Below are positions 1 through 8,247 of a stretch of DNA of 14,223 bases, one piece after another (the stretch's first letter is position 1; each line of letters opens with the position of its first letter). Origin of the DNA: Prevotella sp. (GTDB lineage Bacteria > Bacteroidota > Bacteroidia > Bacteroidales > Dysgonomonadaceae); NCBI GenBank assembly GCA_031263965.1, contig JAISES010000189.1:1-14223 (forward strand), read 5' to 3'. Below the pieces are notes generated by a model, which did not search any database, was not told the origin of the DNA, and saw only the letters and a list, made by a program, of their open reading frames with translations. Made by a program: the position numbers and the translations under genes.

Positions 1-60
1 AAAAACGCTGAATTGCTGTATATAATAATAGTCTGTATTAACTTAGACAACAGCCGTTTT
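1..60. repeat. Imperfect inverted repeat upstream of the serine recombinase
   Basis: AAAACGCTG at 2-10 is matched by CAGCCGTTTT at 51-60, a reverse complement with one extra base. A shorter inverted pair, GTCT at 31-34 and AGAC at 45-48, sits inside it. It could be a hairpin terminator for a gene to the left, or a recombinase-binding site close to the recombinase gene. The sequence alone does not decide. No gene is seen in 1-97. Confidence 0.35.
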
Positions 61-97
61 ATTTTATACGATTATTCACTTAAAAATAGATAACATT

Positions 98-691
98 ATG
101 GTTTATGGTTATATTCGGGTTAGTACGGATAGACAAACAGTAGAAAATCAACGATTTGAAGTCAATCAATTTTGCGAGAAAAATGTAATGGTAGTTGACA
201 GATGGATTGAGGAAACTATTTCGGGTACAAAAACAGTTCAAGAGCGAAAACTGGGTAAACTTCTCAAAAAAATGAAGAAAGAAGATATTTTAATATGTTC
301 GGAATTATCTCGGCTTGGCAGAAATCTGCTGATGATTATGGGAATCCTTAACGAATGTATGAATCGTGACATTCAGGTTTGGACTATCAAAGACAACTAT
401 CGTTTGGGTAGTGACATCAATTCCAAAGTTCTCGCTTTCGCGTTTGGTCTTTCCGCCGAAATTGAGCGCAACCTAATTTCTCAGCGGACGAAAGAAGCAC
501 TTGCCCGCAAACGTGCAGAAGGTGTTGTATTAGGGCGTCCGAAAGGAAGTAAATCGAAAGTCAAAAAACTTACAGGCAAAGAAGCGGAAATCAAAACCCT
601 GTTAGACAAAAAAGTATCCAAATCTGCCATTGCCCGGATTTTGGGTGTACATCGGCTAACAGTGGCAGAATTTGTGAAAAATATTTCATGA
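98..691 (+). CDS. Serine site-specific recombinase, Mpi/invertase-like (197 aa)
   Basis: Small serine recombinase of the resolvase/invertase family, expected to catalyse DNA inversion or resolution through a 5'-phosphoserine intermediate. The N-terminal catalytic domain starts with YGYIRVSTDRQ, which holds the nucleophile Ser9, and continues through SELSRLGRN (about residues 69-77) and a long E helix region ending in ISQRTKEALARKRAEG. A linker GRPKGSKS leads to a short C-terminal helix-turn-helix (about 165-195, KSAIARILGVHRLTVAEFV). The length of about 200 aa is normal for Hin/Gin/Mpi-type enzymes. From memory the sequence resembles the Bacteroides master invertase Mpi, which flips capsule promoters, but I could not align it. 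No recognised promoter of the TAnnTTTG type lies in the 97 bp upstream. It could instead be the resolvase of a mobile element whose body lies to the left. Confidence 0.9.
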   Translation: MVYGYIRVSTDRQTVENQRFEVNQFCEKNVMVVDRWIEETISGTKTVQERKLGKLLKKMKKEDILICSELSRLGRNLLMIMGILNECMNRDIQVWTIKDNYRLGSDINSKVLAFAFGLSAEIERNLISQRTKEALARKRAEGVVLGRPKGSKSKVKKLTGKEAEIKTLLDKKVSKSAIARILGVHRLTVAEFVKNIS

Positions 692-705
692 TAAGATTTT
701 AAGAA

Positions 706-777
706 CATTGGTGGAGAAAAAATGTGGGAAAAAGAAAATTTTAGCATCGGTGGGGAAAATGTGGGGAAAATGTGGGT
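706..777. repeat. G-rich direct repeats between serine recombinase and tRNA-Leu
   Basis: Two imperfect copies of a roughly 28-bp unit lie at 706-734 and 745-772. Both read as CATYGGTGGRGAAAA followed by TGTGGG(G)AAAA. The second copy contains an exact tandem of the 11-mer GTGGGGAAAAT (750-771, within a run of the pattern), followed by GTGGGT. The region has no convincing ORF. Such iterated short motifs beside a tRNA 3' end can be recombinase arm-type binding sites or an old attachment-site remnant. That role is inference. Confidence 0.5.
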
Positions 778-780
778 ATT

Positions 781-817
781 AAAAAAGCCTAACTGATTGA
801 TTATCAATTAGACTTTT
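781..817 (-). terminator. Hairpin terminator downstream of tRNA-Leu (probably bidirectional)
   Basis: On the minus strand AAAAGTCTAA (817-808) pairs with TTAGGCTTTT (792-783) through a 15-nt loop that can itself fold, and it ends in a T run (786-781). It begins 11 bp after the 3' end of the tRNA-Leu gene, as expected for its terminator. On the plus strand the same hairpin is followed by TTTTACTTT, so it may also end transcription from the serine recombinase. Confidence 0.6.
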
Positions 818-827
818 ACTTTCCTCG

Positions 828-911
828 TACCCAGAGCCGGGATCGAACCGGCATGGAAGTGAATCCACTGGTGTTTGAGACCAGCGCGTCTACCAATTCC
901 GCCATCTGGGC
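828..911 (-). tRNA. tRNA-Leu(CAA)
   Basis: The minus strand starts GCCCAGATGGCGGAATTGGT and folds into a class II cloverleaf of 84 nt. The acceptor stem GCCCAGA pairs with TCTGGGT (one G-U) with discriminator A. The anticodon stem CTGGT/ACCAG encloses the loop CTCAAAC, giving anticodon CAA, which reads UUG. A long variable arm and a T arm (CCGGTTCGATCCCGG) complete it. The 3' CCA is not encoded (the genomic sequence continues CGAGG), so it must be added by tRNA nucleotidyltransferase. Confidence 0.96.
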
Positions 912-921
912 TTGTGAGGTG

Positions 922-951
922 CAAAAGTACACATATTTTTTATAATTCAAA
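922..951 (-). promoter_or_regulatory. Promoter of tRNA-Leu, Bacteroides-type
   Basis: On the minus strand a -33 box TTTG (951-948) is separated by 18 bp from a -7 box TACTTTTG (929-922), matching the Bacteroidetes primary-sigma consensus TTTG / TAnnTTTG. The -7 box ends 10 bp before the tRNA 5' end. Confidence 0.7.
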
Positions 952-1014
952 GAGGTGAACTTAACTTTTTTAAAAAAGTCGTATTTATTTTTTGTCGTTA
1001 TTCTGACCTTTTGT

Positions 1015-1045
1015 TTTGTTTGTATTTTTGTATGATGTAACTTTG
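1015..1045 (+). promoter_or_regulatory. Promoter of the guanylyltransferase-ahcY unit
   Basis: A -33 box TTTG (1015-1018), exactly 19 bp, then a -7 box TAACTTTG (1038-1045): a full match to the Bacteroidetes consensus. Transcription would start near 1052, leaving a short leader before the ATG at 1063. Confidence 0.75.
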
Positions 1046-1062
1046 CGTAAATTCTGAATAAC

Positions 1063-2145
1063 ATGGATAATAAAAATAACTATTGTGTTATTATGGGTGG
1101 TGGCATAGGCAGCCGCTTTTGGCCTTTTAGCCGTGAAGCCAGACCAAAACAGTTCCTTGACTTTTTTGGCACAGGGCGTTCCCTTCTACAGATGACAGTT
1201 GACCGGTTCAAGAAAATTCTTCCCGTAGAGAATATATATATCGTTACAAACAACGAATATGCGCAGATGGTACTGGAGGAACTGCCTGAACTGAAACCTA
1301 ATCAGCTATTGCTGGAGCCTATGAGAAGAAATACCGCTCCGTGCATAGCTTTTGCTACATATCATATCAACTCATTTGCCCCAAACGCCAATATCGTTGT
1401 GGCTCCGTCCGACCATTTGATCCTGAAGGAAAATGAGTTCCTGGATATCATTCAAAATGCATTTGCCTTTGTCGAAAAGCATAATACGTTGCTTACGCTG
1501 GGGATTCGTCCGAGCCGCCCTGAAACCGGTTACGGATATATCCAGATGAGCGAAGATGAAATTGACGGAGTTCATAAGGTAAAAGTATTTACAGAGAAGC
1601 CCAATATCGATTTGGCTAAGGTATTTTTCGAAAGTGGAGAATTTCTTTGGAACTCAGGCCTTTTTATTTGGAATAACAAAGCAATATTGGACGCATTTCA
1701 TAAATATTTGCCGGAAATAACCAATCGCTTCGATCAGGGAATAAAAGCATTCGGAACGGAAAATGAAAAGGCTTTTATTGACGAGAATTTTCCGTTTTGT
1801 CCGAATATTTCCATCGATTACGGTATTATAGAAAAGGCTGATAATGTATATGTACAAGCAGCTGAATTCGGGTGGTCCGATTTGGGAACATGGGGTTCAT
1901 TATATGAAATATCGGATAAGGACGAAGATGCCAATGCCTCTTTGATTGCCGAAACATTGTTTTTCGATAGTTCGGAGAATATTGTCACATTGCCATCCGG
2001 CAAACTTGCCGTTATCCAGGGCCTTAAGGGATATATCATAGCAGAAGCCGATGGCGTGCTCCTTATATGCAAGAAAGAAGAAGAGCAACGTATTAAGCAA
2101 TTTGTAACGGACGTAAAATTGAAATACGGAGAAAAATATATTTAA
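1063..2145 (+). CDS. Mannose-1-phosphate guanylyltransferase (GDP-mannose pyrophosphorylase)
   Basis: Cytoplasmic enzyme that makes GDP-mannose from mannose-1-phosphate and GTP, feeding polysaccharide and glycoprotein glycosylation. The N-terminal nucleotidyltransferase signature GGGIGSRFWPFSREARPKQF is at residues 12-31 (Gly-rich nucleotide loop and the RPKQF lysine). APSDHLI (about 115-121) and the sugar-phosphate motif FTEKPN (about 176-181) follow. At 360 aa it is the short single-function form: the C-terminal cupin/phosphomannose isomerase domain of the bifunctional ManC/AlgA type is missing, as is usual in Bacteroidota. The ATG follows a good promoter and lies 15 bp ahead of the ahcY gene, so the two are probably cotranscribed. 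The functional link between them is not obvious. Confidence 0.93.
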   Translation: MDNKNNYCVIMGGGIGSRFWPFSREARPKQFLDFFGTGRSLLQMTVDRFKKILPVENIYIVTNNEYAQMVLEELPELKPNQLLLEPMRRNTAPCIAFATYHINSFAPNANIVVAPSDHLILKENEFLDIIQNAFAFVEKHNTLLTLGIRPSRPETGYGYIQMSEDEIDGVHKVKVFTEKPNIDLAKVFFESGEFLWNSGLFIWNNKAILDAFHKYLPEITNRFDQGIKAFGTENEKAFIDENFPFCPNISIDYGIIEKADNVYVQAAEFGWSDLGTWGSLYEISDKDEDANASLIAETLFFDSSENIVTLPSGKLAVIQGLKGYIIAEADGVLLICKKEEEQRIKQFVTDVKLKYGEKYI

Positions 2146-2160
2146 TAATCACAATAACAA

Positions 2161-3579
2161 ATGTCTAAAGAACTTAAACCAAACTTGCCATACTTAGTGG
2201 CAGATATATCTTTGGCCGGTTTCGGAAGAAAAGAAATCGATATAGCTGAGCATGAAATGCCCGGCTTGATGGCTCTGCGTAAGAAATACGGAGCTTCAAA
2301 ACCATTAAAAGGCGCCCGTATTATGGGATCGCTCCATATGACCGTACAAACAGCCGTATTAATAGAAACCCTCAAAGAACTGGGGGCTGACATACGTTGG
2401 GTAAGCTGCAACATTTTCTCCACACAAGATCACGCGGCGGCAGCTATTGCAGCAGCCGGGATTCCCGTTTTTGCATGGAAAGGCGAAACGTTGGAAGAAT
2501 ACTGGTGGTGTACAGAACAGGCTCTTTCGTTTCCGGGAGGAAAAGGGCCGAACCTGATTGTGGATGATGGCGGAGATGCGACGTTGCTGATTCATTGGGG
2601 ATATAAAGCAGAGGAAAATCCCGATTTCTTGAATCGTAAAGCCGGAAGCCATGAAGAGCAAGTTATTCTCGATACAATTTCCCGTATATTGAAGGAAGAC
2701 AATAACCGCTGGCATCGAACAGTGGCTGATTGGAAAGGCGTTTCGGAAGAAACAACTACCGGAGTTCACCGCCTGTACCAGATGATGGAACGCGGCGAAT
2801 TGCTTGTTCCGGCTATCAATGTTAACGATTCGGTTACAAAATCCAAATTCGACAATCTCTACGGATGCCGCGAATCATTGGCCGATGGCATTAAGCGTGC
2901 TACTGATGTGATGATTGCCGGCAAAGTGGTAGTTGTAGCAGGATACGGCGATGTAGGCAAAGGATGCGCTCATTCTATGCGTTCGTACGGAGCACGTGTC
3001 ATTGTTACCGAAATAGACCCCATCTGCGCTTTACAGGCAGCTATGGAAGGCTTTGAAGTAACAGTGATGGAAGAGGCTGCTAAAGAAGGAAATATTTTCG
3101 TAACCACAACCGGAAACAAAGATATTATTACCATCGAACATATGGCTCGCATGAAAGACCAGGCCATCGTATGTAATATAGGACATTTCGATAACGAAAT
3201 ACAGGTGGATAAACTGAAAGGCTTCCCTAGTATCAGGCATACGAATATCAAACCGCAGGTAGATAAATACACCTTCCCTGATGGCCATTCTATATTCCTG
3301 CTAGCAGAAGGCCGTCTGGTAAACTTAGGCTGTGCAACCGGACACCCTTCGTTTGTAATGAGCAACTCATTTACAAACCAGACACTGGCTCAGATAGAAT
3401 TGTGGGTGAACGATTATGCCATAAACGTTTACCGTCTGCCAAAACATCTGGATGAAGAGGTAGCCCGTTTGCACCTGGAACAGATCGGAGTTAAGTTGAC
3501 AAGGTTAAGCCAGGAGCAGGCCGATTATCTTGGAGTTCCGGCAGAAGGGCCTTACAAGCCCGATCACTATAGATATTAA
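2161..3579 (+). CDS. ahcY: Adenosylhomocysteinase (S-adenosyl-L-homocysteine hydrolase)
   Basis: NAD-dependent cytoplasmic tetramer that reversibly splits S-adenosylhomocysteine into adenosine and homocysteine, removing the inhibitory product of methyltransferases in the activated-methyl cycle. Visible landmarks are [16 protein letters not shown] (residues 82-97), [10 protein letters not shown] (134-143), the Rossmann loop GYGDVGKG (261-268) and the C-terminal KPDHYRY, whose Lys and Tyr reach into the neighbouring subunit in this family. The 472 aa length matches the long bacterial form. It is the second gene of the plus-strand pair, with a 15-bp gap, and a strong hairpin follows the stop. 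Confidence 0.97.
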   Translation: MSKELKPNLPYLVADISLAGFGRKEIDIAEHEMPGLMALRKKYGASKPLKGARIMGSLHMTVQTAVLIETLKELGADIRWVSCNIFSTQDHAAAAIAAAGIPVFAWKGETLEEYWWCTEQALSFPGGKGPNLIVDDGGDATLLIHWGYKAEENPDFLNRKAGSHEEQVILDTISRILKEDNNRWHRTVADWKGVSEETTTGVHRLYQMMERGELLVPAINVNDSVTKSKFDNLYGCRESLADGIKRATDVMIAGKVVVVAGYGDVGKGCAHSMRSYGARVIVTEIDPICALQAAMEGFEVTVMEEAAKEGNIFVTTTGNKDIITIEHMARMKDQAIVCNIGHFDNEIQVDKLKGFPSIRHTNIKPQVDKYTFPDGHSIFLLAEGRLVNLGCATGHPSFVMSNSFTNQTLAQIELWVNDYAINVYRLPKHLDEEVARLHLEQIGVKLTRLSQEQADYLGVPAEGPYKPDHYRY

Positions 3580-3592
3580 AAGAAAGTATATT

Positions 3593-3624
3593 AAAAAAGC
3601 TCAGGAATTATCCTGAGCTTTTTT
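3593..3624. terminator. Strong bidirectional intrinsic terminator
   Basis: AGCTCAGGA (3598-3606) and TCCTGAGCT (3611-3619) form a perfect 9-bp stem with an ATTA loop, flanked by A6 on the left and T6 on the right. It can therefore stop ahcY transcription rightwards and the convergent minus-strand block that ends at 3652. Confidence 0.9.
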
Positions 3625-3651
3625 ATTTTGATCGGTTTTTTGATTTTTGAT

Positions 3652-4191
3652 TTATTCCTGTCTCTTTACCCAAATATGGGTGATTTCCCCAAATAGGTAT
3701 TTGCGATAGTCACTTGCTTCTTTATAAGCTTCGTTTAAATAGTCTTTCGCTTCTTGTGTATAAAAATCGTCCAGATTGGGAGTGGTAAGTTGAGTTAACC
3801 TACATTCAAAAATAAGTCTGGCTTCTTCGAAAGAGATATTTCCACAAGGAGTTTGAATATCCGTCAATTCAACTTCTTTCATTTTCTTGTTATCCCTTCC
3901 TGATTTACTTCCCAAAAAGAGCATTTGTTCTTTATATTCGTTCGGAAAGTAAGATAGCGTATAGGTTTGCTCTTTTTCAATCATTTCAAGGGTATAACGG
4001 TCAGCCCGGAGAAGGCACCAAGTGGTAGGCTTCTTGAAAAGCATTCCGAAGCCACCGCCACTACCTATCATAGAGTTATAATGATCTTTTTTGCCCGCCG
4101 TGATAGCGAAAAAATCTTTTCCTACCAATGTAAATACATTGTCATGTATCTCTTCAGGGGAGATTTGTTTAAATCGCTGATCAAAATTCAT
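3652..4191 (-). CDS. Flavin reductase-like (FMN-binding split-barrel) protein
   Basis: 179-aa soluble protein resembling small flavin-reductase-domain or flavoredoxin-like proteins, which bind FMN noncovalently and reduce flavin or act as electron carriers. The best evidence is the segment LVGKDFFAITAGKKDHYNSM followed by GSGGGFGMLFKKPT (about residues 22-56). It corresponds to the family's T-x-G core strand and flavin-phosphate loop, and SYFP (about 80-83) follows. The physiological partner is unknown. The ATG is preceded by the A-rich AAAAGAAG. It starts 19 bp after the stop of the S9 peptidase gene and is probably cotranscribed with it. The assignment is from recognition of the conserved segment, not alignment. 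Confidence 0.75.
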   Translation of the reverse strand: MNFDQRFKQISPEEIHDNVFTLVGKDFFAITAGKKDHYNSMIGSGGGFGMLFKKPTTWCLLRADRYTLEMIEKEQTYTLSYFPNEYKEQMLFLGSKSGRDNKKMKEVELTDIQTPCGNISFEEARLIFECRLTQLTTPNLDDFYTQEAKDYLNEAYKEASDYRKYLFGEITHIWVKRQE

Positions 4192-4210
4192 CTTCTTTTA
4201 TTGTGATAAA

Positions 4211-6982
4211 TTACTCAAATTCAAATCCGTAAGTCCGTCCTTTTTCTGTTGCAGGAACACCTGTTTTCATCCATACAGGCATGGGGTCTCCTTTCAGGTA
4301 ATGGTCGAAGAATTGTTGCAAGCGGACTGACAAGTCTTTCGCATTTTTCCGTTCTCTCAGGTTGTGTGCCTCATTGTTGTATTGGAGCATCCAAACCGGT
4401 TTGCCTAAACGGCGCAAGGCCATGAAATACTCTATTCCCTGATACCAGGGCACAGCCCCATCCTTGTCGTTGTGCATAATCAGCAACGGGGTCTGTACTT
4501 TATCGGCAAAGAATATCGGAGAGTTCTCCTTGTATAATTCAGGCGCTTCCCACATGGTAGCGCCGATACGGGATTGCGTCTGTTCGTACTGGAACTGCCG
4601 GCTCATACCGCTTTCCCAACGGATACCGCCATATGCACTGAACATATTGGAAACAGGCGCTCCCGATCCGGCGGCTTTGAACATATTGGTGCGCGTCACC
4701 AGATAAGCTGTCTGGTATCCGCCCCAGCTCTGCCCTTGTATTGCCATATTGTCCTTGTCTACCCATGTGTTCTTAGCCAGTTCTTGCGCTCCCGATACGA
4801 TGGAGTTGTATGCGCTTTCGCCGGGGTGGCCTGTTGTATACTGTATGTCGGGTGTAAACACGACATACCCTCTGCTGCAAAAAAACGGTATGTTGATAAT
4901 AGAGCGGCTCGGCGCCGGTGTAAAGTGTTGATACAGGTTATCCGTGTGTTTCTCGTAGAAGTATATCATTACCGGATATTTCTTGTTCGGGTCGAAATCT
5001 TCCGGTTTATATACAATTCCCTGTGTCGGTTTGCCGTCGAATGTTGTCCACGACATAAACCCGGCAGTCCCCCAGTTGTAATCTTTCATTTGAGGATTTA
5101 CATCCGTTAGTCTGGTGTCTGTTTTCCATTGATTCGATGTTGCATAAAGGTCGGGGAATGTATTGAAGTTACCCCTTGTAAAGCAATACACATCCTTTTC
5201 TTTGGCTTTTACCGGATATGAATATGTATATTTCCCCATCACCAATGGCTTGGTTACACCTTTTACCAACTCATAATACCCCCCTTCTTTGGTTGTTTCG
5301 TCAAAGGCTGATAGTAACAGTTTTTCATTCGGTTTTATAAAACGGCTCTCCGGATCAGTTTTAATGTAGCGCAGTCTTATTTTTTTGTCCCGACCCGTGT
5401 TTCCGGTAATATTTTCCGGAGCTTTTACACCATTCGGATCCAGTTTCCAGATGTCATAAGCATCATAAACCAGTATGGCTTCATCATTTTCCATCCATGC
5501 TGCATATCCATATGGACCCGGCAATGACGGGGTGTCATTCTTCTCATCCCAAAAATTAATATTTAGTTTATCTGTCAGGCAAACTTCTTTGCCGGTTTTC
5601 ATAGAATAACCATAATATTGCCTGTCTTCGGCGTTGTACCATACCAGGTAATTACCCAGAGGGGAGAGTATAGCCATACCTTTCAGCCCTGTTTTGACCG
5701 GTTTCTTTGTATTGTTCGACAAGTCAAGCATCCAGATGTCATTCTGGATGTTCGCACTATAATCCCATTGCGTTTCCAGTCTATACTTCAGATCGGATAA
5801 TCCCAGAGCGAATGTGCCATTTCCCTGATCCGAAAGCCTTACGTCGGGAATATCTTCCGTTGCCGGCTGATAGAATTTATTCTCATTGGCCAGGTCGATG
5901 TACGAAAGGAATGTTTCTTTTTGCTTTCTGGCCAATTGTACCAATTGTTGTGGTTGTATAAGAGGTTCCTGCCAATGCCAGATGTCGAGTTGGGCTTTTT
6001 CGAAATCGGGGATAGTTGTGTCTTTAGGCAGCACAATTGGCGCTGTACCCAAGAACAATCTCTTTTCGTCTTTACTGAATGCCGGATTATAATTTTCACT
6101 GACATCCCATTTGTTCGCCATACCTGATGTTCCTTTATCTGCAAGGACAGATGCAGAGTCTTTTGTGTTGTCGAAATAGAACAGGCTGTAATCTTTTATT
6201 TCTTTTTTCAAACTATCGGCAGTAGCCAGAAAAGCAAGCTTGCTCCCGCTTTCGGAAAGGGAGAGGCTTTTATATATTTTCTGATTTACAGAGACTATTC
6301 TTTTATTCAGATTATTTAAATCTATCAGGCCTACACCCGGTTTATCGATTGTATCTTTGGCTCCCGGTTTTAGTATATAAGCAAAGCTTTTTCCGTTCCG
6401 GCTAAAAATATATTCGGTAGCGTTCTTTATTGTATCTTCCTGATTGGAATATAGATTACGCAGGATCAATGTACCGGGCTTTATTTCTTTTTTATCTCTG
6501 GCTTTCACGGAATCGTCAAGGATATAAGCTACGTAACCGGAAAAATCTTTTCCTAATTTGTAGCTCTTTACATCCGGGATTTTAAATACCGAGAAGTTAT
6601 CGAGGGAGATAATAGCCAGTGAATCTTTCGGCATTTTTTCTTCGGCTGTTTTCTTTATTTTTGCCTGACGGATAACAGCGAATGGCGCTTTGATCTGCAC
6701 TACAATATATTTCTGATCAGGAGTGACGGAGTAAGTATATCCGCGCGGCACAACTAAATCTTTCTGCGTTTTCAGGTTCTTTACCAACAGATAGTCGTCC
6801 CCCTCCTGTTCCTTCGCAACGATGGCTGCATATTTGCCGTCATTTGTTACATTGATATTGGAAATGCTTTTCCACGAATCGTAAACGCTGTGGTCCAAGA
6901 TCTTTTTTTGTGCAACTCCTAACAGGGCATTTAGTAATGCAAAGCTAAGAAACACACATCTGAAATATGTCTTTCCTTTCAT
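4211..6982 (-). CDS. Exported S9 family (prolyl oligopeptidase/DPP-like) serine peptidase
   Basis: Large alpha/beta-hydrolase peptidase, probably periplasmic. The N-terminus MKGKTYFRCVFLSFALLNAL is a typical Sec signal peptide, likely cleaved after GVAQ. A long beta-propeller-like middle (about 30-640) of WD/TolB-type repeats precedes the catalytic domain. The triad is visible: Ser752 in GQSWGGY, Asp841 in HNDKDGAVP and His873 in NNEAHNL (numbering from the ATG). At 923 aa it is longer than classical DPP IV (about 720-760 aa) but typical of large Bacteroidota S9 peptidases. I chose the ATG at 6982. An in-frame GTG at 6991 would add only MII and gives a worse signal peptide. It lies 53 bp downstream of prfB. 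The substrate (prolyl dipeptides or others) cannot be told from sequence. Confidence 0.92.
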   Translation of the reverse strand: MKGKTYFRCVFLSFALLNALLGVAQKKILDHSVYDSWKSISNINVTNDGKYAAIVAKEQEGDDYLLVKNLKTQKDLVVPRGYTYSVTPDQKYIVVQIKAPFAVIRQAKIKKTAEEKMPKDSLAIISLDNFSVFKIPDVKSYKLGKDFSGYVAYILDDSVKARDKKEIKPGTLILRNLYSNQEDTIKNATEYIFSRNGKSFAYILKPGAKDTIDKPGVGLIDLNNLNKRIVSVNQKIYKSLSLSESGSKLAFLATADSLKKEIKDYSLFYFDNTKDSASVLADKGTSGMANKWDVSENYNPAFSKDEKRLFLGTAPIVLPKDTTIPDFEKAQLDIWHWQEPLIQPQQLVQLARKQKETFLSYIDLANENKFYQPATEDIPDVRLSDQGNGTFALGLSDLKYRLETQWDYSANIQNDIWMLDLSNNTKKPVKTGLKGMAILSPLGNYLVWYNAEDRQYYGYSMKTGKEVCLTDKLNINFWDEKNDTPSLPGPYGYAAWMENDEAILVYDAYDIWKLDPNGVKAPENITGNTGRDKKIRLRYIKTDPESRFIKPNEKLLLSAFDETTKEGGYYELVKGVTKPLVMGKYTYSYPVKAKEKDVYCFTRGNFNTFPDLYATSNQWKTDTRLTDVNPQMKDYNWGTAGFMSWTTFDGKPTQGIVYKPEDFDPNKKYPVMIYFYEKHTDNLYQHFTPAPSRSIINIPFFCSRGYVVFTPDIQYTTGHPGESAYNSIVSGAQELAKNTWVDKDNMAIQGQSWGGYQTAYLVTRTNMFKAAGSGAPVSNMFSAYGGIRWESGMSRQFQYEQTQSRIGATMWEAPELYKENSPIFFADKVQTPLLIMHNDKDGAVPWYQGIEYFMALRRLGKPVWMLQYNNEAHNLRERKNAKDLSVRLQQFFDHYLKGDPMPVWMKTGVPATEKGRTYGFEFE

Positions 6983-7035
6983 AATAATCACTTGAAAATT
7001 AGAATTTATATATTAAGTTAATAAACTGCCGACAA

Positions 7036-8149
7036 TTAAGCCTCTGCTCCAAATTCCATCAGGTATGCTTTGATAAAATCGTCAAGATCACCATCCATCA
7101 CTGCGTTTACGTTCGAAGTCTGGTGATTTGTCCGGTGGTCTTTCACTCTGCGGTCGTCAAATACATAGCTGCGTATCTGAGAGCCCCATTCTATTTTTTT
7201 CTTTCCGGCTTCTATTTTCGATTGCTCCCTGCTCCGGCGTTCCAGTTCCAATTCGTATAATTGCGATTTTAAGAGACGGATAGCGTTGTCTTTATTGCCG
7301 AACTGCGAACGGCTTTCTGTATTTTCTATTACAATCTCCTTCTCTTCTCCGGTTTCGGGGTCTTTGTATTTGTAGTGAAGGCGGACACCTGTTTCCACTT
7401 TGTTTACATTTTGTCCGCCTGCCCCACTCGAACGGAAAGTATCCCATGTAATATCGGCTTGGTTGATTTCTATATCGATAGTGTCGTCTACTAAAGGTAC
7501 TACAAAGACAGAGGCAAACGATGTCATGCGTTTTCCCTGTGCATTGAACGGCGATACCCGTACTAGCCGGTGTACTCCGTTTTCTGATTTGAGATAACCG
7601 TATGCATAGTCGCCTTCCACCTGCAAAGTCGCGGTTTTTATTCCTGCTTCATCTCCGTCTTGCCAGTTGGTAACGGTTGTTCTATATCCTTTCGATTCGC
7701 ACCAGCGTTGATACATACGGAATAGCATTGAAGACCAGTCTTGCCCCTCAGTTCCTCCGGCGCCGCTATTGATTTTAAGCACAGCTCCGAGTTTATCTTC
7801 CTCTCGACGGAGCATATTTTTCAGCTCAAGATTCCCGATTAGTACCAAAGCGTTCTTGTAAGCAGTATCAACTTCCTCTTCGGTAGTTATCTCTTCTTTC
7901 AAGAAATCAAATGCTAATTGTAGCTCTTCGGTTGCACTTTTCACTTCATTGTAGCCTTCGAGCCATCCTTTCAGTTCCCGGATAACTTTCATTTGCGCTT
8001 CCGCAACTTTTGCATTATCCCAAAAACCGGGAGCTTGTGTTCTTAACTCTTCTTCTTCGAGTTGTATTTTTTTTGCATCGACGTCAAAGATGCCTCCCCA
8101 GCGCGTGCTCGCGCTCCAACACTTCTTTGAGTTGGTCTGCTGTAATCAT
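7036..8149 (-). CDS. prfB: Peptide chain release factor 2, with programmed +1 frameshift
   Basis: RF2 recognises UAA and UGA stop codons and triggers peptide release on the ribosome. The gene is in two frames. The first 21 codons run from ATG 8149 (MITADQLKEVLEREHALGRHL) to an in-frame UGA at 8084-8086. The reading then continues in the +1 frame from GAC (8085-8083) to the stop at 7036, giving about 370 aa. The slip site is CUU UGA C, preceded after 3 nt by the Shine-Dalgarno-like GGGGAGG, the same arrangement as in E. coli prfB. Low RF2 would favour frameshifting, giving autoregulation. The stop-codon tripeptide SPF is at 199-201 and the catalytic GGQ at 244-246, in the usual places. A start taken from the long frame alone (M at 7992) would miss 52 residues. 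Confidence 0.96.
8084..8098 (-). promoter_or_regulatory. prfB recoding site (SD-like element, slippery codon, UGA)
   Basis: The minus strand reads GGGGAGG CAT CTT TGA C across this interval and the next base. The purine-rich stretch can pair with the 16S anti-Shine-Dalgarno 3 nt upstream of the P-site codon CUU. The tRNA can slip forward onto UUU when UGA is slowly decoded. Confidence 0.9.
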
Positions 8150-8175
8150 ATGTTATTTACTTTTTTATTTTTGTG

Positions 8176-8183
8176 CAAATGTA
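8176..8183 (-). promoter_or_regulatory. Possible -7 box upstream of prfB
   Basis: The minus strand reads TACATTTG (8183-8176), a match to TAnnTTTG, 26 bp before the prfB ATG. No TTTG is present 18-21 bp upstream, so only half of the promoter is supported. Read-through from the gene at 8248-8898 is the alternative. Confidence 0.4.
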
Positions 8184-8247
8184 TAAAAAAAAGAGATGGG
8201 AGTATATCGGAATATTGAATAATGGATAAAATTTGGCAATAAATATA

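Noticed and set aside
706..777. CRISPR array
   Set aside because: There are only two imperfect copies with no spacers of uniform length, and no cas genes.
4464..5110. Plus-strand ORFs opposite the S9 peptidase (up to 178 codons)
   Set aside because: They are antisense to a well-supported gene with an intact catalytic triad, are rich in Cys/Arg as shadow frames often are, and lack promoters.
7036..7992. RF2 starting at the Met at 7992, as a short release factor or pseudogene
   Set aside because: The upstream DNA completes a full RF2 N-terminus through a canonical +1 frameshift site, so the gene is intact and starts at 8149.
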